Positions 24,861 through 36,419 of a stretch of DNA of 64,000 nt are shown here, piece by piece. Position numbers and translations under genes: made by a program. The stretch spans positions 514,176,034 to 514,240,033 of the forward strand of contig NC_081415.1 in assembly GCF_030272615.1 (NCBI RefSeq). The letters are read 5' to 3'. The notes under the pieces were generated by a model. It was not told the DNA's origin. It made no database searches and was given only the letters and a program-made list of their open reading frames with translations. The DNA comes from Cryptomeria japonica (taxonomy: Eukaryota; Streptophyta; Pinopsida; Cupressales; Cupressaceae). How positions within the stretch are numbered: position 1 is the first letter of the stretch; the number at the start of each line of letters is the position of its first letter.

Positions 24861-27445
24861 AAGTTTTGTCTGATTCATTCACCTATGTGCATTAAAAGGA
24901 GTGAAGGTTGTCTCATCTTCTAGATATTGGTACATGAATTTTTTTAGGAGGTCTTATGTCTTTCATCTTACATGTCATCTTGTGATTGAGATTTATCCAG
25001 GGTTGGGTAGAAGTTTCACTATTGAGTCTTGTTACCCAAAATCTATCAATTTATATATATCTCACACATTAATTGTTTTCTCCAAGTCATTATAGATACC
25101 TAGTTGGCCATGTGACTAGTGAAAAATACAATATTTTGCTTCAGTGTCATTGTAATCATCATACCCAAGTAGGTGTCATTACTTACAAGTCAAGGCAAGA
25201 AAATAAAAGAAAAAATAGTTACGCTTAAATCCATATCAAAATATCAAGGAAAAAGAGCAAATGGTATATAACTAAAATATCATGCATACAAGTGCAATTA
25301 AAGCTTGACTATGGGAACAGGCAAGTAATTCCATTAGGGCTATGGATGCCTATTGGCAATGGAACAATATTTGACAGATTGCAGTGTATAACGTCATTGG
25401 GCTATAGACGTCTGATTGGTGGTGAGGCTCTATCCATGATGCTTTTGAAGTCAGAATAACTCACGTAGCTAGTCACATAGGATTCCAAGGGTCTTTAATG
25501 GTTATAAGAGTTAAAATAAATTTAATGGCACACACATGGGAAAAATAAGATCAAAGTTTCAAAAATTAATGGAGAAGTTTTCCACACCTCCATTCATAAA
25601 TATTGGTTACATAGTGTGTTAAGTTGGATGGTCTAAGGTCTTCAGAGAATGAATTGAACTCCTATCTTTGAAACATCTCACACCTTTAATTTAATTAGTG
25701 CATTTTAAAATGAAAGATGCATACAATCATCCTTGTTTGAATAGAAAATGAATCTTCATCCTAGATACTCCATTAACATAGGTCATGCCAAAAATTTCAT
25801 TGTCTCCATGTGCATTTTGCGGATCATCATGTCATTGTAGGTTTGCATATTGGGGGCATAGCTTAAATCATAAAAATCAGATAATGTCCTAAAAAAGTAG
25901 TTTAAAACATAAAAAATTCCTAAATCAAAAAGCATAAAGCAAAAAGTATAAAAAATATTAAAAAATGATCTTGAAGAAATCAACCAAAAACATTAGAAAA
26001 GAAAAAAAAACCTAAAACATTCAAATACGATCTAGAAAAAACCCTAAACATCGAAACAAATCGAAAAACAAACAAAAAATTGAAAAACATCGAAAACTTG
26101 CAATAAAATGTCTCGTAAGAATCAAACACCCTAGTAGATATCCAACAAACACTTTGCTCAAAGTTCACAAAGGATAAGACTATCTTGTCAAATGTGCAAC
26201 CAAACTGATCCTCCTTATCAATCGTATCAATATCGATATCAATTGATCATTAAATTGTCTTAAACATTGATGGATACACTCGAAACTAGATAGGTTAGTC
26301 TTAAATAGGGTCCACATTTTCTGAGATCAAACATTATAAATGATCCCATCAAACAATCAAAGCAAAGGAACAGTCAATATAGTTGATGAGTTTTGTCTAA
26401 TTTGGTTTTCATCTTTTATCAATTGTCGAAGATCATGTTTCTATGCTACTCAAGGATATAAAAAAGTGACTAGAGGAGCTACAAATGATGAGTATGATCC
26501 TTTTCTTTGCTTGTTGTTTGTGTTGTGAACCAATGAATTTTTGGGGCAATGGTGTTATGGGTATCTGTGAAAAGAGTGTTTAAATATCTGAATGCCACAC
26601 ATACCTTGACTCCTAGCATCATTTCCAGAATGGAGGGTTCACTCCTTGTCTACTATGTGTTTGTTCTTTGCAGTGAGATATCTTTACATCTTGGTTCCTT
26701 ATACCATGATGTGTGCATTTTTAATGTTACATAATAAGTCTTAGTAATGAATATATATTGTGCTATGAATAAGGCCTAAAATTTCATGTATCAATTGTCA
26801 CTCTTATCATGCTAATTAAATCAATCAAGATCATTCTTTTATCAAGTATATTTTTGTGGATCAACCTAATTATTCTTTTTGATCATTCCATCATTTAATA
26901 TCATCTCTCTCATCAATTCTTTCTAATCTCTTCATCTTACTAATAGTTTTTCTTTGTTACTAGAGTCCAATGGCAAACCAAAAAAATTCTAGCATATTTT
27001 CCAGCTAAAATATTCATTCATTCACATAGACATTCATTTAATTTAATTGCCCCATTCATTTAATTCAATTGTATTTTTCATTTTGGTAATTGTATTCAAA
27101 TCATTTAGACTTATGACCACTACATTTATTAGCTTTACATACCAATTTCACTAGCTACATTCATTTAAGTTTGCATTATAACAAAGATTCAATAGTCCAT
27201 AGTTCAATTAATTCGCATTAGATCATTTAAGTCCATTACATTCTATCATCTATGCAACATATCATACATCCTAACAACATAGAACTATATCATATAATCA
27301 CATATAATCATGCATCACACATAAAGCATAAGTAAAAATCATGTAGATTGCATTGCCAAATCATATAGACTACATCATTAAACATCACATAGAATCATGC
27401 ATCATAAACATAACACAAAGCATATAACCACCACCAAAACTACAT

Positions 27446-27446
<1 letters not shown>
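24861..27446. other. Intergenic, probable decayed repeats
   Basis: No supportable gene. The plus-strand frames at 26340-26528 and 26549-26734 and the minus-strand frames at 25783-26168 lack recognisable domains. 27240-27430 is loosely repetitive (catataatca, catcacata, cataaagcata words). Confidence 0.4.

Positions 27447-27481
<35 letters not shown>
27447..27481. repeat. AT dinucleotide microsatellite
   Basis: About 16 uninterrupted AT repeats immediately beyond the 3' end of the plant-mobile-domain relic. Confidence 0.95.
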
Positions 27482-27482
<1 letters not shown>

Positions 27483-27526
27483 AAAATGATAGTGTCAAAA
27501 TAGAATCATACAAAGTGCCCAATGGC

Positions 27527-29650
27527 TCATGTAAGATCATCATAAAATGTATCAACTAGCACTGCCTCTATCAGTAGGAGGATCATACCTACTACATCCT
27601 GCTCCAATCTATCATGACTGTGCCTTAGGTGCAGCCAAAACCCCTCCGTTGCTAGTCCGTTGTGAAGTCGATCAACCAGATCCCCTCCCAGATAAGTATG
27701 TACTTTAGCTCGAACATCGCCCTCCCTCTGGGTTGACTCTCTCATACTCTTGTTGCTAGTATAACCACTCCTGATCTATATGAACAATACAATCCTTGTG
27801 TGATCTATTATCTAGCACTATATACTCCTGATAAGCATCACATGAAAACTTAGCCCTCCTCAATGCATCATATCACTCCCTCTAGAGATCATCTCTATCA
27901 GCTATAGCTTGATCCCTCTCACCAACAATCTTATCCCTCAAGGTCTAAGGCTGCATAAACCCTCCAAAACAAATCCATGTCCTCACTCCGTTTCTGTCTA
28001 ACCCTAGCCACCACATCCTCTAGACTACGGACCTATGTTCTCAGGATATGTATAGTCTCACCCTCACCCCTAGCATGTGGCTTTCTATCCAATGCATCCT
28101 CCCTGCTCCTGATCCATTCTCTCAAAACCCACAAATCATCATCATCCCCACCTTGACCCTATTCGCCATCTCCACCATTCTCTATAGTGAGAGCATCCTC
28201 TAGCTCAGACATATCAATATCCTATCCCTCATCATCATCATCATCATCCCTTTCACTACTCGATGATCCTAAAGTAGAATCATCACTCCCATCCCCATTT
28301 GAACTACTAGACTCGGTGTCTCCACCGATATCTACCTCCCTTCCCTCATCCTCATCTCCCTCATCCTCCTCCTCCTTATCTATCTCCTCCTCCTTGGCTC
28401 TTGCTACAATAGCCATAACCCATCCTTCTCTTCCATCCCATTCCCCTCCTCTCCCTCTTCCTCCCTGTGGCCTCTAGTGCTAAATTTGTTGTGGTGAGAT
28501 CAGAACTATGGGATCTGTTAATGGCACAGGCCTATGTTGTACCCACCAAGCATCAAACTAAGGACTTGTACCTAGATTTGGTGCCCTAGCTACCCTACCC
28601 CACTACATAGGATGAAGGAAATCAAAATCAACGATCATAATATGTGGTTGAATACACACCACCTAATCACCAATCTCCTGACTAATCTGAGTAAAATAGG
28701 TAGTAACATCAGGTATGCCCTGTAACTCTCCAAACTGATGAAGTAGACGACCTCAAAGATGAATATAAATAATCCTGTTGTAACCCGCATCACAACCCAT
28801 AAGGTACATCTTCTTTCTACAATATGGAAAATTTTGTTCATCATTTTCCCAACCGAAGAAACCAAGATAAGGCCCCCATGTGAAATACTACAAGTTATCC
28901 AGATGATTCCTCCAATATAGGGTTTTATTTAAACCTCTATGTCTAATCCCTGATGTATATGTACAGGCATAAGCATGCTCATCCTGTAGATCTACAATAA
29001 AAGTTGGTCGAGTAATGGCTATATGATCGCATGCCCAAACCTAAAGTAATATAACATCGCATCTGATGGATCTTTGTCTAAGATATACAATGTCATGCAC
29101 CTAATGATACAATGTGGCAAGAAGACATGGACACCATGCAAACAAGTGTCTGTGCACAATCATAACATGTATAACCCTACCCCAACCAACTAGGAACCCA
29201 TGTGTCATCCTATCAGAAATCAGTAGACCTTCTATTATGCTACATAATATGATGCTAAGATCATCATAGTCCATAACCTCCTAGGGGATCTCATAACGAC
29301 TCCTAATCTAAAACTCCTGCTCAGTACACTACCGAAGCTCACACATCCCAACTATTCCTACTCTGCAATAATATATAACTCTGTCATCATGAATGGGAAT
29401 GTGCAAGATACACCACACATCCTCCAAAGTGATCAAGGCCTCACCAGTGGGTAAATGAAAGGAACATGTCTCTAAATGCCAGTGCTCAACTACCTCTATG
29501 ATCATGGTCCTATTGACCATAACCTCAGGCAAGTACAATACATGGTACAATCCCACATGCCTAATCAAGGCAATGTCCTCAGCACTCAACTTAGATTAGA
29601 AATCAAGACCATCGGGTCTTGTTTGTCAGTATACGAGCACATGAAGATTC
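27527..29650 (-). pseudogene. Plant mobile domain (PMD) protein relic
   Basis: The minus-strand frame at 29589-29329 carries LSAEDIALIRHVGLYHVLYL-like sequence, then HWHLETCSFHLPTGEALITL and EDVWCILHIPI. This is the core of the plant mobile domain (PF10536), found in MAIN/MAIL proteins and in many transposon-carried copies. It continues through three in-frame TAG stops into PMD-like sequence (about 29260-28620), then a Ser/Asp/Glu-rich acidic linker (about 28416-28222) and a likely coiled-coil tail ending at 27527. Its layout, in a repeat-rich context, suggests a transposon-associated copy and not the cellular gene. The N-terminus is uncertain: no clear start codon was chosen upstream of 29589. 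Several further stops and frame changes make it non-functional. Confidence 0.75.
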
Positions 29651-29740
29651 TCTTGGAGGTGAAAATCAAGTAAAAGTCAGACTATGAATTCACATGACAA
29701 ATTTCAAATTAAAAATCTTATAAAAATATCATTACAAGAA

Positions 29741-29979
29741 ATGCTAATCACTTATATCAAATGTAGATCAATAAAGTCAATTGCGCATCACTTAAGTCAA
29801 TTGTGAATCAAAAGCATTGATTGTGAATCAGTTGTATCAATTGCACATCATTTAATACAAATGCGAATTACTAATTATAAATGTGTAACATTTAATTGAT
29901 TGCGTAACAATAATAGTAATTGTAAATTAAAAAAATCAATTGTGCATAAATCAATAGGCAATTGTGCATTGAATAAAAA
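29741..29979. repeat. Array of ~12 units with a 20-bp period
   Basis: Twelve consecutive units of 19-22 bases, nine of them exactly 20, with rough consensus TTGTGAATCA-TTAAATCAA. Unit sequences differ strongly (about half the positions vary), but the phase is kept and the TTG.G.AT core recurs. It lies about 90 bases upstream of the PMD relic as read on the minus strand. Confidence 0.8.
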
Positions 29980-30500
29980 AATGCAGCTCTGACAAAAATT
30001 AGAAAATCTAGCAAAACCAGGGAAAAATGAGCAAATTTTGGAAACACGTACAATGCCTCCAATGTCAAGTGGTCTCTGGTATGATCACACTCGATTAGAC
30101 AGGTGCAATCATGCTCAGTAGGTGGCCATGATGCTCGCAAAGTCGTAGGAAAATCAAAAGGAGCTCCAGGAACTCAAAAGAATGAAAATGAGCAAAGGAA
30201 AGGGCTAAATCATTATTTATAGCTCAACATTAGGGTTTTTACCACTCCAATGATCGTGGACCCCCTAAACTTCTAAGCACTTGTAGACCAATCAAACGAA
30301 ATTGACATCGCATGAAACTTGACACAATTGCTCACTAGCATTGTATCGGTAAAATGGTCTCAATTCCATAATTTTTTGACAATTTTTCCTGAGGGGGCAT
30401 ATTTACACTCTAAAGCATCACCAGGCCTATTGGGAGAAATTTGTGTTTTCTTTGAAACAACATCGTTTCAACATTGTATCAAAGATGGGCAAAGGTAGAC
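29980..30500. other. Intergenic, no gene recognised
   Basis: Moderately AT-rich sequence upstream of the PMD relic. The minus-strand frame 30140-29892 overlaps the 20-bp array and has no known domain. Confidence 0.4.
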
Positions 30501-30506
30501 GACAAG

Positions 30507-30636
30507 GTCTACCCAGCACCCAAACTTTACCATTGACCTTATTTAATAATTAATTTAAAACAAAAACAACTCATTATATTTTATTTTTAATTATTTAAAA
30601 AACATAATTAATGGTAAAGTTTGGGTGCTGGATAGA
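30507..30636. repeat. Foldback (inverted-repeat) element, ~130 bp
   Basis: The left arm (30507-30535, gtctacccagcacccaaact...) is the reverse complement of the right arm (30608-30636, ...agtttgggtgctggatagac) with about two mismatches over ~29 bases. The AT-rich middle is itself partly palindromic. The size and structure fit a MITE-like hairpin. No convincing target duplication was found. Confidence 0.65.
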
Positions 30637-30639
30637 CAA

Positions 30640-32300
30640 TGGCAAGGTAGACACCTAAAAATGTCTCATTAATCATTTACTAATTAATCATCTTATTAAT
30701 TAAATAATTCTCTAATCAATTAATTAAGCTAATTATTCTTCTAAACTAAACCGATCATCAGCTTCACATTGTTAATTATTCAATTTATATCTTTTCCATT
30801 AATTCATCATTTAACTGTATCTTAAATATTAATTATTTAATTAATTACAATTAATTTCCTGAATTAAATAATCTTTATTATTTAGTTAATTAAATTATTC
30901 GTCCAATTCACCAAATTTGAATTTAACCAAATTTGAATTCCATCCTATTTCAATAAATCTCATGTGCATTTCATCATTCAAAAATCAAAATTCAAACCTA
31001 AATAAATATGAAATTGAATTTCAATTCAAAAGTCCTATAGTACATGTTGAAAATCAGGATTGATTGATCAGATTAGTTAACTAATTAGTTAACTTAGTTA
31101 ACTCTTCAATCTTCCCTTTTCACTCCAAATCACCTTTTTTGACTAATTAATCTATTAAGTCTTCTTCCTAATCAATCTAGTTAGTTGGCTAATCAATTGA
31201 GTCATGTAGTCAATCAATTGGGTTATCTCTTCAATCAATCCACTAAACAAATCAATCAAAATGAGTTGACTCATCAATCAAATCAATTTAATTATCAATC
31301 AACACTTCAATTCCAAATCTCACCTCATCTTACCCAAAAATCTATAAATACAAGATCATTCATCATTTTCAACAATCACAAACTTTGAATCTTTGTGCCA
31401 CTTGCAGGTTATTGGTGTGATATCTAAGAGCCACCTTACCATGAAGATGAGAAGAACAATGGAAGCTACAATGCAATTGAGGGGTTTTCTCAATTATTTA
31501 ATTGTTTAATCATTTCATTTATGCATTCATTTTTATTGATTTATTTTTAGGAGTTCTTTATTAGTTAAGGATCTCATGATTGCCCTTATTTCCTATTTAG
31601 CAATGATAATTTTAAGCATGTTCATAGGTACCACAGACATGCTTGATGTGCTCATATAGACAAAGGATGGGATCTCATGGTCTGGAGTGCTTGTTTAGAC
31701 TCAGGATGAGATTGGGAAGGCTTGTTTGATAGATCGACATCCTTGCCTTCATGGAAATATTGTTTGGGTCTGCATGTGTATCAAATGGGAATCAGGTCTA
31801 GAGTTTGGAGAGGGTTAGGATACCAGGGAAACCCATGTTGATGGGATGTGATGATAGTCTTCCCTATGTGTTTCCTAGGATATTAACCTCTATTTTATGC
31901 AGAAGCCTCTGGTGAGCTCTTGTTTTGTGGTTAAGCCTATGTCTTGTAGTGTTTTAGTTCTTGTGTATATCTATTCTTTGTGAATCTTTTTATTCCCTTG
32001 GATGTATTGGTGTTAGCCCAACTCAAGTGTTGTGTGTTTGGGGCCTTGTGTCTATCTCCTAGCATGGGGAGTGACCTACACATTCCACATGGTTGGGTGG
32101 TGTTGCTTTTTCGCCCATATGGTATATTTTGGTGTTCTTGTTCGTGTGCGGTTGGATGGATCTTTGTCATGTTCTTTTCAATGTCTTCATATTTTAATTG
32201 TGAGATGATCTACCATTATTTTGTTATTTTATATGTATCTTCTAGAAGAAAATGTATTTGGGAATGTAATTGTAAACATAATTGTAGTTGTACTTGATAC
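30640..32300 (+). repeat. Probable degraded LTR or leader of a retroelement
   Basis: 30650-31320 is low-complexity sequence built of aattaatt and tcaatc words. A TATA-like ctataaatac at 31341-31350 is followed by a leader-like stretch (cattttcaacaatcacaaac). This looks like a retroelement LTR promoter, but no boundaries, PBS or coding domain could be tied to it. The plus-strand frame at 31980-32297 has no known domain. Confidence 0.3.
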
Positions 32301-32311
32301 TGTATTTGGAA

Positions 32312-32869
32312 CACTCCTTAAGGAGTTGATTCTACTAGAACTATTGTATTTGATTAACTCATAATGATGAAATAGCATTTAGGTGAAAGGTATAATGTGA
32401 TGTTTAAAATGAATTTACTTCACGTTGAAAGACTACGTTATAAATATTTAATTTAGTTCTTAAAATAGATACAATGATGAATATTTAATGTTAGGCCATG
32501 GGAGGTAATAAAAAGATGCTCATTTATTTTGGTAATAAGAATGTACCTAGTTATAGATGATTATGTTGGTGATGTAATAAAATGAAATAACGGTATCTTC
32601 ATTGATTTATCCTAATGCTATTTAGTTCATGTTTTGATGTGTTTCTAGCAGCGACTTTAGGGGAAATATAGAGGAATATGTATGGATAATGTTTTAAAGT
32701 CTTATGCCAAATAATATAATAGTTTATCATTGTGTTGTATTGATAATAATATGCAATGTCTTGAGTTGAAAGACTGTTTAATGTATTATTGTAAGAAAAA
32801 TATATTTGTTGTATTATTCTAGTGTTTAGTCATAATTCCTTTGGGTTCCTTGGTGGGGCATTACACAAA
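32312..32869 (+). repeat. Possible 3' end of a gypsy-type LTR
   Basis: The stretch ends in gggttccttggtggggcattaca, a form seen at the ends of some plant gypsy LTRs (matching TGTAATGCCCC at the other end). The opposite end was not found. The perfect 14-base palindrome actccttaaggagt lies at about 32312-32325. Confidence 0.3.
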
Positions 32870-33600
32870 TAGAAAATTGATGAAAATGGCAATAAGAAAA
32901 TATATCTACTCTAACATAATCATTTTTTTTACTCTATAAAAACAAAAATGAAATCAAATTAATGTGTGTGTGTGTGCGTGCACATATGTATGTATCTATA
33001 GATACATACATGTGTGTGTGTACACGCATACATACATACATACATACATACATACATACAAATTATATGTGAATGTTAAAATATTTTACATACAACATGC
33101 TTAACTTTAAATATTTTTTGTGAAAGATAAATACCAGCAAAAAATAGAAGTTAAACAAAATCTTGTGATATTTTGTTCAATCAATTACATTTTACCCTCA
33201 ATCTACAAACTTAATATCAATCAAAACTCATATATATTGACCTACAAAGAAATTTTGACATAATTATATAATTACTTCTTCAAAAATATGATTACAAAAC
33301 TTTTAAGAAATGAGTTTAAGACAAAATGATTACAAAGAAAAATAAAAGACTTTACATTTATCTTTAAAAATTCGAAATAAGAAAATTATTTCTTTTAATG
33401 TAATCGCTTTTTCATTTATAAGACTTTTGTAACTAGAATGTTGTCCAACTCGTATGTCTTCAACTCACATGTCTTCTAGAATTATTATTGCTGTTGAAAA
33501 TTGAACAACGTGAATGAATTATTATTGCCTCAGTCCTACCACGCTGATTGACAAATCTTAGCGAGAGGATGCAAGGCTTTGCTAATCCCACGACAATACT
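32870..33600. other. Intergenic DNA with microsatellites
   Basis: No gene. Contains the simple-repeat cluster at 32963-33060. The remainder is AT-rich. Confidence 0.5.
32963..33060. repeat. Compound TG/CATA microsatellite with central palindrome
   Basis: (TG)n at 32963-32979, then the perfect palindrome tgtatgtatcta/tagatacataca centred at 32998/32999, a second (TG)n, then (CATA)n to 33060. The whole block could fold into a hairpin. Confidence 0.9.
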
Positions 33601-33607
33601 GGAAGAT

Positions 33608-33747
33608 ACCTTAGAAGTTTATATATTCTTTGTTACTCTTACCAGCAATAGAAATGTTTGAATGAACCACAAAAATCACCTTAGAAGTTTATATATTATT
33701 TGTTACTCTTACCAGAAATAGAAATGTTTGAATGAGAGTATTGGACC
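33608..33747. repeat. Tandem duplication, 70-bp period, upstream of DUF247 copy 2
   Basis: Two close copies (33608-33677 and 33678-33747) starting accttagaagtttatatatt. A partial third echo (gtttgactgagagtattggac) occurs near 33861. The array sits 300-450 bases before the DUF247 start and could be in its promoter region. Confidence 0.85.
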
Positions 33748-34054
33748 ACAAAAATCTGGCCAATCAAGAGAATAGTAGCTTTCAGCTACCACCAATAGGC
33801 ATATGTAATTTACTATTTTCCCAAAAATATGTAATTTGCTCTAAATTGAAAAATAAAAACGTTTGACTGAGAGTATTGGACGAGAAAAATCTGTTCACTG
33901 AAACACAAAAGTCTGCAAAGAAAAAGTGGTGATGTTACAATATTTGATGGACGATTTATTTTAAATATTTTTTTCAATCTCACGCAAATATGTAATTTAT
34001 TTCATGCTCTCTGTAAGCGAGAGCCTATCAACTGAAAAATCTAAATGAACAGGG

Positions 34055-35434
34055 ATGGCAATAGTTGAGATCAAATCGATTAACCCTGAGAGCTGCAGTG
34101 ATAGTAGCTGTGTAATTGAAGTGGGGTATGATCTCACAATGAATGAAGAGGAAGTACCCGATGTAAGCTCTGCTCAGATCTTCCGAGTGCCAAGGCTAAC
34201 GCCATACTGCAAAGATCATTTGTACAGTCCACATCTTGTTTCCATTGGCCCTTTTCATTATGGGAAGAAGGAGCTGCAAGGCATGGAGAAGTCCAAGTCT
34301 GAGGCAGTAAGAAGGATGCAAAAGAGGATCCAGAGGAGTAATCCACACATTTCTGTGAAATCAATTGTTGAACAGTGCATACTGTTTAAGGAGAAGAAGA
34401 TAAGGAAGTTCTACGGTGAACAAATTCCCCTTACTTGTATAGAACTAGCATGGATGGTCACTAGGGATGCATGTTTTGTTTATGAATTTATTGTTAATTA
34501 TGTAAAAGTTAACAGGAATGCTCAGCATTCATATGAGACCCAAGGCTGTCGATTTGAGTATCTTCAATGTTTTTATGGAGAAGAAGTGAGTGCATTTAAG
34601 TGGAAGTATGATCCTGTGTTTGATGCCGATCTTCAAAATCCTATTAGAGAAAGACTGATGACTGATATACTTCTGTTTGAAAACCAAATACCTCTCTGGA
34701 TTTTGAAAGATCTCCTTAAATTCCCGATGGGTTCTGCTGAAGCTGCAAAACAAAAAGTAGAAAACTTAATGAATATGCTGCTTTGGAGTGCGGCTAGACA
34801 TGAATTTTTTATGTGGAAACCTAGGGTTTCTTACAACATGTATTGTAAGAAACATGTTCTCGAAGTACTCTACTGGTCAATGGTGGGCAGCGATTTTAGC
34901 TCCGCCGATGGTGAACTACTAGACTTTCCCCCTTCGTCTCAAAATCACAGGCACATCTGCTTTAGCAAATCCGCTGATTCAATAAAAGCCATTTGTGGAC
35001 GTTTATGTAATCCTTTCTGTTGCTCTTCCTCAAATAAAATCCCTTGCAACACTGTGGATATGGTCTACCTGAAGCTCCCAACAGCATCAGAACTTGTGCG
35101 TGGAGGTGTGAAGATCCAGCCAGTGCTCTTTAAAGATATAAAAAGGTCAGTCGGGCAAGATACAACAAGCTCGCTCGAATATTCTTCAGCCATTCGATGG
35201 ATAAGGTTTGATGAGAAAACATCAACGTTGTACTTGCCACAATTCAAGGTAACCCTGGAGAATTATTCAGTCGTGGGTAGCATTGTTGCAACGGAAGTGG
35301 ATGCTAAAGGGTACGGTACGAAACCAATGATTCAGTTTGCGTTGCTTATGGATGAGCTGATAGACAATGAGGAGGATGTTGCAGTGCTAAAAACCGCAGA
35401 GGTGATTAACAATTTCTTTGGAAGCAACAAATAA
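34055..35434 (+). CDS. DUF247 protein, truncated before its C-terminal membrane helix
   Basis: An uninterrupted 459-residue frame of the plant DUF247 family (PF03140). Visible family features are IFRVPRL (42-48), YSPHLVSIGPFHYG (57-70), MVTRDACFVYEF (about 134-145), DILLFENQIPLWIL (204-217), VYLKLPTASELVRGGVKI, LYLPQFKV, and an acidic ELIDNEEDVAVL near the end. The biochemical role is unknown; some members act in plant self-incompatibility and many are membrane-anchored. The frame stops at TAA 35432-35434. Copy 1 has CAA at the same codon, and the reading frame continues unchanged past the stop into the expected C-terminal region. So one C-to-T change probably removed the last ~83 residues, including the membrane helix. 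It may be a recent pseudogene or a soluble variant. The ATG at 34055 aligns with copy 1. No intron is needed, as is usual in the family. Confidence 0.88.
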   Translation: MAIVEIKSINPESCSDSSCVIEVGYDLTMNEEEVPDVSSAQIFRVPRLTPYCKDHLYSPHLVSIGPFHYGKKELQGMEKSKSEAVRRMQKRIQRSNPHISVKSIVEQCILFKEKKIRKFYGEQIPLTCIELAWMVTRDACFVYEFIVNYVKVNRNAQHSYETQGCRFEYLQCFYGEEVSAFKWKYDPVFDADLQNPIRERLMTDILLFENQIPLWILKDLLKFPMGSAEAAKQKVENLMNMLLWSAARHEFFMWKPRVSYNMYCKKHVLEVLYWSMVGSDFSSADGELLDFPPSSQNHRHICFSKSADSIKAICGRLCNPFCCSSSNKIPCNTVDMVYLKLPTASELVRGGVKIQPVLFKDIKRSVGQDTTSSLEYSSAIRWIRFDEKTSTLYLPQFKVTLENYSVVGSIVATEVDAKGYGTKPMIQFALLMDELIDNEEDVAVLKTAEVINNFFGSNK

Positions 35435-35683
35435 CTGGCTGATCTTTTCAATTTGTGTAAAGGGATTGCCCATGTCAAGGGCTGCAAAGCAATTGATGAC
35501 GTCAGAATGGGGTTGCACAAGTATACAAGAAGAAAGTACAAGAAGCTCTGGAGTGAGTTCGTAAGTGCTTACTTTTCCAAGCCATGGCTGCTCGCTGGTT
35601 CCATGGCTGCCGTGCTGTTAATTGTAATGACAGTGGCGCAAGATTTGTGTCTGTTTTTCACTTGCAACCCCTATTCCCATTGA
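35435..35683 (+). pseudogene. In-frame C-terminal tail of DUF247 copy 2 beyond the stop
   Basis: Continues in the same frame as the gene and matches the end of copy 1: ADLF.L.KGI.HV.GCKAIDD, RRKYKKLWSEFVSAYFSKP, then the hydrophobic helix WLLAGSMAAVLLIVMTVAQD and a final CNPYSH. It ends at a natural stop. It would be translated only by read-through of the TAA at 35432. Confidence 0.85.
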
Positions 35684-36150
35684 ACTTCATCTTTCTTCCT
35701 CCTCTCCGTTTCTGTAGCAGAAAATTTCAAATTGTCAGTGATTCATTTTTCATCATTGTTTACTTTGTGACCGGCGGCTAGTTTCAGGTCAAAATAAGTT
35801 TTGTTTTTTATAAAGCGCGTGGTATTTAAGTATAATGTCTTAATTATATAAAAGATTTGAATTTTTTAGTTATGTGGAATGTAAGAGTGTGTATACATGT
35901 GCAATGCAAATTATTTGACTTAAGTTACGACTTAACAGAATTGACCGACTATATCAAGTCAGCTAAAAAAATATAATGTTATCATAAGGGTTCAAGGTTT
36001 AAGGCAATGAATTACTCGACTTAAAGCCAATTTTGTAGGGTTTAAAAGCTAGAGGATATCAAAACTTCAGCAAGGCTCGACCAATGGTTCTAGTTGTGGA
36101 CACATGACTCAGATAGACATGAGGACTTTAGGTCTTTAGAAAGTAGACTA
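35684..36150. other. 3' flank of DUF247 copy 2
   Basis: Contains the family 3' UTR block tcatcattgtttactttgtg near 35749, shared with the remnants at 16.7, 18.3 and 20.5 kb. No gene follows until the gypsy relic. Confidence 0.5.
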
Positions 36151-36177
36151 GACCAAACTAAACACCTAAACCTTAAA

Positions 36178-36287
36178 ACAAAGACAACCAGAGTATAAAA
36201 TAAAATGGAAAAACCAGAGTAGAAAATAGAAAACAAAGACAACCAGAGTATAAAATAAAATGGAAAAACCAGAGTAGAAAATAGAAT
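36178..36287. repeat. Tandem duplication, 55-bp period
   Basis: Two almost identical copies (36178-36232 and 36233-36287) starting acaaagacaaccagagtata, each itself containing two ccagagta words. It lies at the 3' end of the gypsy relic. Confidence 0.9.
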
Positions 36288-36419
36288 GGAAAGTAGATTA
36301 TGTACAAATTTATATTGTGCATGGAAAAATAATCTATTTCAAGAAAAATAGGGTGTAAAAAATAGTCCATGCATGGGAAATTCCCGAAGGCCTTGCAGAA
36401 AGTATGAATTCTCTCCATC

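Noticed and set aside
28187-28477. Ser/Pro-rich plus-strand frame
   Set aside because: Antisense shadow of the acidic linker of the minus-strand PMD relic.
31185-31388. Asn/Gln-rich 67-codon frame
   Set aside because: Translation of a tcaatc low-complexity stretch; not a gene.
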